Shown one piece after another: positions 6,311 through 10,397 of a stretch of DNA of 10,397 bases. The stretch's first letter is position 1. The number at the start of each line of letters is the position of its first letter. Position numbers and translations under genes: made by a program. The DNA comes from Zoogloeaceae bacterium (lineage in GTDB: Bacteria > Pseudomonadota > Gammaproteobacteria > Burkholderiales > Rhodocyclaceae), in NCBI GenBank assembly GCA_031290955.1, contig JAISLJ010000003.1, positions 1-10,397 of the forward strand, written 5' to 3'. The notes beneath the pieces are model-generated. The model did not search any database. It was not told the origin of the DNA and saw only the letters and a list, made by a program, of their open reading frames with translations.

Positions 6311-6341
6311 GTCCTCCGTCCGTCCTCAGTCCTCCGTCTCC
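6311..6341. repeat. Heptamer-like GTCCTCN repeats at the folE2 stop codon
   Basis: GTC recurs at 6311, 6318, 6322, 6329 and 6336, giving spacings of 7, 4, 7 and 7 with units GTCCTCC, GTCCTCA, GTCCTCC and GTCTCC. The array covers the last codons (ETED) and TGA stop of folE2 and continues into the spacer. Its 7-base period matches the array inside the TPR gene, though the unit differs. Confidence 0.6.
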
Positions 6342-7141
6342 TGAAGCCGTTCGATCAGGGCGTAGGCGGAGTGGTTGTGGATGGATTCAAAATTCTCCGA
6401 TTCCACGGTGTAGGAGAGCACACGCGCTTCGGCGTTCAGGCGGGCGGCAACGTCGCGCACCATGTCTTCCACGAACTTGGGATGATCGTAGGCGTGTTCG
6501 GTCACGAACTTCTCGTCGGGACGTTTCAGGAGACCATAGAGCGCACAGGAGGCTTCCGATTCCACCAGTTCGACGATCTCCTCGATCCACAGGAAGGCAC
6601 GGGTGCGCGCCGTGACCGTGACGTGTGAACGCTGGTTGTGCGCGCCACGCTCGGAAATCTTCTTCGAGCACGGGCACAGGCTCGTCACCGGCACGACCAC
6701 CTTCAGACGCGAGATGATTTCATCGCCACGGATATCGCCAATGAAAGTCACGTCGTAATCCATGAGACTCATGACGCCAGAGACCGGGGCCGTCTTGTTG
6801 ATGAAATAGGGGAAATTCATCTCGATGCGTCCGTTCTCGGCTTCCAGCCGCTGCACCATTTCCTTCAGCATGATGGGGAAATTCTCCACGGAAATTTCCT
6901 GCTCGTGACTGTTCAGGATTTCCACGAAGCGGGACATGTGCGTGCCCTTGAAATTGTGGGGCAGCCCCACGTACATGTTGAAGGTGGCGATGGTGTGCTG
7001 GATGCCCTGGCTGCGGTCGCTCACCCGCACCGGATGGCGGATGGCCTTGATGCCCACGCGATTGATGGGAAGCTGGCGGGTATCCTCCGAACTTTGCACG
7101 TCGGGGATGCCAAGGGTGTCGATGGTTGGCGCGTTGTTCAT
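6326..7141 (-). CDS. folE2: GTP cyclohydrolase IB (FolE2)
   Basis: This cytoplasmic enzyme (271 residues, normal length) converts GTP to 7,8-dihydroneopterin triphosphate, the first step of tetrahydrofolate synthesis. It belongs to the type IB family, which uses metals other than zinc and can replace FolE. Family signatures are GTHMSRF (66-72), SLCPCSK (154-160), HNQRS (168-172) and ESENFESIHNHSAYA (247-261). Cys156, His168, Glu210, Glu225 and His255 fall at a constant offset of nine from the metal and active-site residues I recall for the Neisseria enzyme. The start at 7141 overlaps the dxs stop as ATGA, implying coupled translation as the last gene of the core operon. No zinc-responsive operator is visible in front of it, so it probably follows operon expression. 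No folE is seen in this window. Confidence 0.96.
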   Translation of the reverse strand: MNNAPTIDTLGIPDVQSSEDTRQLPINRVGIKAIRHPVRVSDRSQGIQHTIATFNMYVGLPHNFKGTHMSRFVEILNSHEQEISVENFPIMLKEMVQRLEAENGRIEMNFPYFINKTAPVSGVMSLMDYDVTFIGDIRGDEIISRLKVVVPVTSLCPCSKKISERGAHNQRSHVTVTARTRAFLWIEEIVELVESEASCALYGLLKRPDEKFVTEHAYDHPKFVEDMVRDVAARLNAEARVLSYTVESENFESIHNHSAYALIERLQETED

Positions 7142-9024
7142 GATGGGGAAGTTTCCTGTGGAGAAGATGCAGATGCGCGCCTCTGGCGGGCGCTGTGGAT
7201 GGCGGCCACGATGCCTGCGGCGTCCAGCCCCAGTTCGTGAAGCAATTCTTCCTGCTCGCCGTGTTCGATGAAGCGATCCGGCAGGCCCAAACGCAAAAGC
7301 GGTGTGGCGATGCCGCGCTCGCCCAGCACCCTGGCGATTTCCGCCCCCGCGCCACCGATCACCGAGTTCTCCTCAATGCTCACCAGAAGCTGGTGCCCCG
7401 CCGCCAGTTGCGCGATCAGGTCGGCATCAATGGGTTTGACGAAGCGCATGTTCACTACCGTCGCTTCCAGCGTTTCTCCGGCCTGGAGCGCCGGGGCGAC
7501 CCGGCTCCCGAAGGCGAGGAGCGCCACCTCTTTCCCCTCGCGCAGGAGGATGCCGCGCCCGACGGGGAGCGTCTCCAGATCCTGCCCCGGTTCAACGCCC
7601 GTCCCGCTGCCGCGCGGATAACGGACGGCAGCCGGGGCATCCAGGCGATAGGCAGTGCTGAGCATGCGCCGACATTCGGCTTCGTCGGCAGGCGTCATGA
7701 TCGTCAGGTTGGGAACGCAGGCAAGGAAGGAAAGATCAAAGCTTCCATGATGCGTAGCGCCATCCGCGCCCACCAGCCCGCCCCGGTCAATGGCGAACAC
7801 CACCGGCAGGTTTTGCAGGGCAACATCATGGATCAACTGGTCGTAGGCGCGTTGCAGGAAGGAAGAATAAATGGCGACCACCGGCTTCATACCCTCAGCG
7901 GCCAGCCCGGCGGCAAAGGTGACGGCATGCTGCTCGGCGATGCCGACATCGTGATAGCGATCCGGATACTGTTCAGCAAAACGCACGAGGCCGGAACCCT
8001 CGCGCATGGCCGGAGTGATGCCGATCAGGCGCTCGTCGGCTGCCGCCATGTCGCAGAGCCAATCGCCGAAGACCTGGGTGTAGGTGCGCTTGCCCGAGCC
8101 CTGCTGGATGCCCGCCTTGGCGTCAAACTTGCCGACGCCGTGGTAAAGAATGGGATTGGCCTCCGCTTCCTCATAGCCTTGCCCCTTGCGGGTGATGATG
8201 TGCAGGAATTGCGGCCGCTGGATCTTCCGGATGTTTTCGAGCGTCGGCAACAGGACATCGAGATCGTGACCGTTGATCGGCCCATAATAGCGAAAGCCGA
8301 ATTCCTCGAAGAGTGTTCCCGGAAAAATGATGCCTTTCACATGCTCCTCGGCGCGGCGGGCCAGTTCAAGGATGGGCGGCGCGACGCCCAGCATGTGGCG
8401 CCCGGCCCTGCGCGCCACATCCACGGTGCGACCGGACATGATGCGGGTGAGGATGGTGTTCAGCGCCCCCACCGGCGGCGAGATGGACATCTCGTTGTCG
8501 TTCAGGATCACGAGGAGATCGGTATCGGTGATGCCGCCATTGTTGAGCGCCTCGAAGGCCATACCGGCGGACATGGCCCCGTCGCCGATGATGGCCACAA
8601 CCTTGCGCGTCTCGCCTTTCTGCCGCGCCGCAAGCGCCATGCCGAGCGCGGCGGAAATGGAGGTGGAGGAGTGGCCGACGCCAAAGGTATCGTACTCGGA
8701 TTCGTCGCGCCGGGGAAAGCCGGAAATGCCGCCGCGCATGCGCAGCCGCGCCATGCCCGCGCGGCGACCGGTAAGGATCTTGTGGGTGTAGCTTTGGTGG
8801 CCCACATCCCACACCAGGCGGTCATGCGGCGTCTCGAACACGGTGTGGAGCGCAATGGCAAGCTCGACCGTGCCCAGGTTGGAAGAAAGATGCCCGCCAG
8901 TCTGGGAGACGGATTCCACCAGAAAGGCGCGAATCTCGGCGGCCAGTTGTGGCAGGGATTCGCGGGGCAGGCGGCGCAGGTCTTGGGGGGAATCGACCTG
9001 TTCCAGAAGCGGGAAAGTGGTCAT
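7138..9024 (-). CDS. dxs: 1-deoxy-D-xylulose-5-phosphate synthase
   Basis: This 628-residue thiamine-diphosphate enzyme condenses pyruvate with glyceraldehyde 3-phosphate, the entry step of the MEP isoprenoid pathway. The N-terminal domain shows GGHLSSNLG with the conserved His45 and the thiamine/magnesium motif from GDGAMSAG (147-154) to NDN (175-177). The pyrimidine-binding domain shows GIAEQHAVTFAAGL (361-374) with catalytic Glu364, then DRGGLVGADGATHHG (413-427). The C-terminal transketolase-like domain ends near residue 610. Length and motifs are intact. Its ATG lies three bases after the ispA stop and its stop overlaps the folE2 start by four bases, so it is an internal operon gene. Placing DXS next to farnesyl diphosphate synthase puts the first and a late step of prenyl supply under one promoter. 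Confidence 0.98.
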   Translation of the reverse strand: MTTFPLLEQVDSPQDLRRLPRESLPQLAAEIRAFLVESVSQTGGHLSSNLGTVELAIALHTVFETPHDRLVWDVGHQSYTHKILTGRRAGMARLRMRGGISGFPRRDESEYDTFGVGHSSTSISAALGMALAARQKGETRKVVAIIGDGAMSAGMAFEALNNGGITDTDLLVILNDNEMSISPPVGALNTILTRIMSGRTVDVARRAGRHMLGVAPPILELARRAEEHVKGIIFPGTLFEEFGFRYYGPINGHDLDVLLPTLENIRKIQRPQFLHIITRKGQGYEEAEANPILYHGVGKFDAKAGIQQGSGKRTYTQVFGDWLCDMAAADERLIGITPAMREGSGLVRFAEQYPDRYHDVGIAEQHAVTFAAGLAAEGMKPVVAIYSSFLQRAYDQLIHDVALQNLPVVFAIDRGGLVGADGATHHGSFDLSFLACVPNLTIMTPADEAECRRMLSTAYRLDAPAAVRYPRGSGTGVEPGQDLETLPVGRGILLREGKEVALLAFGSRVAPALQAGETLEATVVNMRFVKPIDADLIAQLAAGHQLLVSIEENSVIGGAGAEIARVLGERGIATPLLRLGLPDRFIEHGEQEELLHELGLDAAGIVAAIHSARQRRASASSPQETSPS

Positions 9025-9027
9025 GCG

Positions 9028-9939
9028 TCAGAAATTCCGGCGGCAGATGAAATCGGCAAGCTCGATGAGCCGCCTTGCGCGCTCGGCAAAGCAGGAGAGC
9101 GCGTCGAGCGTGTCGCGGCGCAAGGCGTCGGCATAATCGCGCGCGCCGGAAAGGCCAAGAAGACTCACATAGGTGGGCTTTACGCTGGCAGCATCCTTCC
9201 CGGCGGTTTTTCCCAGGGTGGCGGTGCTGGCGCTGGCATCGAGGATATCGTCGACTACCTGGAAGAGCAGGCCAACACGTTTTGCAAAACGGTCAAGCGC
9301 GACTTCCTCCACTTCCGCGAGCGGCGGGCCGCACAGCGCACCCAAGAGGATGGCGGCCCGGATCAAAGCGCCGGTCTTGAGGGCGTGCATCAATTCGAGT
9401 TCGGGCTGCTCCAGCGATTTGCCGACGGCAGCAAGATCAATGGCCTGCCCCCCCGCCATGCCCAAGGAACCGCTCGCCTCAGCCAACAGGGCCAGCATGC
9501 GCAGTTGCTGGCGAGGCTCCGGCGCGTCCTCCGGCGGAAAATGGCTCAGGACGAAGAAAGCCTGCGTTTGCAGGGCATCCCCGGCCAGCAGCGCCGTGGC
9601 CTCGTCAAAGGCGATATGACAGGTGGGCTTGCCGCGACGCAGGGCGTCGTTGTCCATGCAGGGAAGATCGTCATGGACGAGGGAATAGGCGTGGATCAAT
9701 TCCACGGCGCAAGCGGCGCGCGTGCGTGTGCCGGATGGCGCGCCCGTGAGTTCGCCCGCCGCATGGACGAGCAAGGGACGCACCCGTTTGCCGCCGCCCA
9801 GGACGGCATGGCGCATGGCCGTGTGCAGGCGGGCGGGGATGCTGGTCTCGACGGGCAGGCAGGCGGAGAGCGCTGTTTCGGTACTCGTCTGGATTTGTCG
9901 CATCCAGTGCTGGAAATCGCGTCCGGCTTCGCTGCTCAT
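9028..9939 (-). CDS. ispA: Farnesyl diphosphate synthase (geranyltranstransferase)
   Basis: This 303-residue cytoplasmic trans-prenyltransferase condenses dimethylallyl and geranyl diphosphate with isopentenyl diphosphate to give farnesyl diphosphate, the precursor of undecaprenyl and quinone side chains. Signatures are GGGKRVRP (48-55), the first Asp-rich motif DDLPCMD (90-96) with the two-residue insertion of bacterial type II enzymes, GGQAIDL near 163-169, KTG at 188-190, the second Asp-rich motif DDILD (230-234), and KTAGKD (244-249). The start at 9939 overlaps the xseB stop as ATGA. A longer reading frame extends upstream to 10212, but it runs through xseB in another frame and has no family similarity there. 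Product length specificity (C15 rather than C20) is inferred from family, not proven. Confidence 0.97.
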   Translation of the reverse strand: MSSEAGRDFQHWMRQIQTSTETALSACLPVETSIPARLHTAMRHAVLGGGKRVRPLLVHAAGELTGAPSGTRTRAACAVELIHAYSLVHDDLPCMDNDALRRGKPTCHIAFDEATALLAGDALQTQAFFVLSHFPPEDAPEPRQQLRMLALLAEASGSLGMAGGQAIDLAAVGKSLEQPELELMHALKTGALIRAAILLGALCGPPLAEVEEVALDRFAKRVGLLFQVVDDILDASASTATLGKTAGKDAASVKPTYVSLLGLSGARDYADALRRDTLDALSCFAERARRLIELADFICRRNF

Positions 9940-10190
9940 GGAGTTTCGTCCTCCGGGTTCCAATCCTTCGGAAGGCCCGCTTCCAGTATCTGGATTTTCT
10001 GTCCGGCCGCTTGCAACTGTTCCCGGCAATGCCGCAAGAGCGCCATGCCGCGCTGGTAGGCGGCGATGGAAGCATCCAGTTCCAGCGTCCCGCCTTCCAG
10101 CGTTTCGACGAGGGTTTCCAGTTCGGCAAGCGCCGTCTCGAATTTCAGGTCTACGGGCAGGGCGGGATCGGCAGGGCGGGTCTTCGGCAT
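9936..10190 (-). CDS. xseB: Exodeoxyribonuclease VII small subunit
   Basis: This 84-residue helical protein matches the XseB family: FETALAELETLVETLEGGTLELDASIAAYQRGMALLRHCREQLQAA (residues 17-62) is the conserved core. Several small subunits bind the large subunit XseA to form exonuclease VII, which degrades single-stranded DNA in both directions. xseA is not in this window, as is common. It is the first gene of the xseB-ispA-dxs-folE2 operon and overlaps ispA by four bases. The start at 10190 (MPKTRPADPA) gives normal family length. No strong Shine-Dalgarno is visible. Confidence 0.95.
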   Translation of the reverse strand: MPKTRPADPALPVDLKFETALAELETLVETLEGGTLELDASIAAYQRGMALLRHCREQLQAAGQKIQILEAGLPKDWNPEDETP

Positions 10191-10238
10191 GGGAGGCAGG
10201 GAACAAGGGCAAGGAAACGTCGGCGCAACAGGCCGAAG

Positions 10239-10267
10239 ATGTTATCTTCTTGCCCCCACAAAGGCAA
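10239..10267 (-). promoter_or_regulatory. Candidate sigma-70 promoter for xseB-ispA-dxs-folE2
   Basis: On the minus strand TTGCCT (10267-10262) is followed after 17 bases by TAACAT (10244-10239); each matches four of six consensus positions with ideal spacing. Initiation would fall near 10232, about 40 bases before the xseB start codon. The inferred insertion-sequence terminus at 10284 is 17 bases beyond the -35 box, so any native activator site further upstream would be displaced. Confidence 0.4.
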
Positions 10268-10283
10268 TGATTTTTGGCGCCTG

Positions 10284-10397
10284 TGTAGCGAGCTTCCTAT
10301 CTGTCCACCTTTGTAGCGCGATAGTTGTCCGGTCGTCATAGTATCTCCCTGGGAATTCCAAGGAGGGTTGAGATGAAGCGGACGCTCGTGCAGGAAG
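10284..10397 (+). mobile_element. Start of a second insertion sequence (body continues to the right)
   Basis: From 10284 the sequence reads TGTAGCGAGCTT, then TGTCC at 10302 and again at 10326. These have the same 24-base period and near-identical distance from the terminus as the mirror-image end at 1-118. It leads into a gene start with a strong ribosome-binding site, the layout expected for the left end of an insertion sequence. The terminus is inferred by comparison of the two ends. Confidence 0.6.
10373..10397 (+). CDS. Probable transposase, first eight codons only
   Basis: ATG at 10373 lies five bases after GGAGGG (10362-10367), a strong ribosome-binding site. It encodes MKRTLVQE before the window ends. 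From memory, a similar opening occurs in integrase-core (rve) transposases of betaproteobacterial insertion sequences in the ISNCY group. Eight residues cannot establish this; the main support is the position 89 bases inside the insertion-sequence terminus. Confidence 0.5.

Noticed and set aside
7195..10059. Very long plus-strand open frame (over 950 codons) antisense to dxs, ispA and xseB
   Set aside because: It lies opposite three clear, complete genes; its composition is what high-GC codon bias gives on the opposite strand, and it shows no family motif.
119..10283. Composite transposon carrying the whole interval as cargo
   Set aside because: The interval consists of ordinary core genes in familiar order, and only one end of each flanking element is visible; two independent insertions explain it as well.
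1..10397. Defence system, CRISPR array, prophage, integron or tRNA genes
   Set aside because: No spaced direct repeats of CRISPR type, no integrase or phage structural genes, no attC-like array and no tRNA-like folds were seen on either strand.

Overview
The window looks like a chromosomal segment of a GC-rich betaproteobacterium, most plausibly Rhodocyclales-like. This rests on the gene order xseB-ispA-dxs-folE2, high-GC codon use, and the types of protein encoded; it is an inference, since no marker gene is present. Almost everything is recognisable chromosomal housekeeping sequence. I found no phage, CRISPR array, toxin-antitoxin pair or defence system, and no convincing undescribed multi-gene system.

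Layout. Bases 1-118 are one end of an insertion sequence whose body lies to the left. Bases 119-483 hold no convincing gene. On the minus strand, 484-2930 is a two-gene unit for the cell envelope: an exported TPR protein, then a membrane-anchored L,D-transpeptidase. Their frames overlap by one base, and both proteins end in the same NTF2-like domain. This unit diverges from cysS (cysteinyl-tRNA synthetase, plus strand, 3013-4422). The 82-bp gap between them carries good promoter candidates for both directions. The last codons of cysS lie in a 120-bp imperfect inverted repeat. A major facilitator transporter (plus strand, 4573-5823) follows.

The right half is a minus-strand operon read from about 10,190 down to 6326: xseB, ispA, dxs, folE2. 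ispA overlaps xseB by 4 bases, dxs starts 3 bases after ispA, and folE2 overlaps dxs by 4 bases. It couples the small subunit of exonuclease VII with the first step of the MEP isoprenoid pathway (DXS), farnesyl diphosphate synthesis (IspA) and the GTP cyclohydrolase IB step of tetrahydrofolate synthesis. A small AT-richer membrane protein gene (5912-6274) lies just downstream in the same orientation. A candidate promoter sits in front of xseB. Seventeen bases beyond its -35 box begins a second insertion-sequence end, with the first eight codons of a rightward gene at the window edge.

The points most worth a second look are the matching insertion-sequence ends at both edges, the long inverted repeat at the end of cysS, heptamer repeats in two unrelated places (one inside a coding region), and the shared C-terminal domain of the transpeptidase and its TPR partner.
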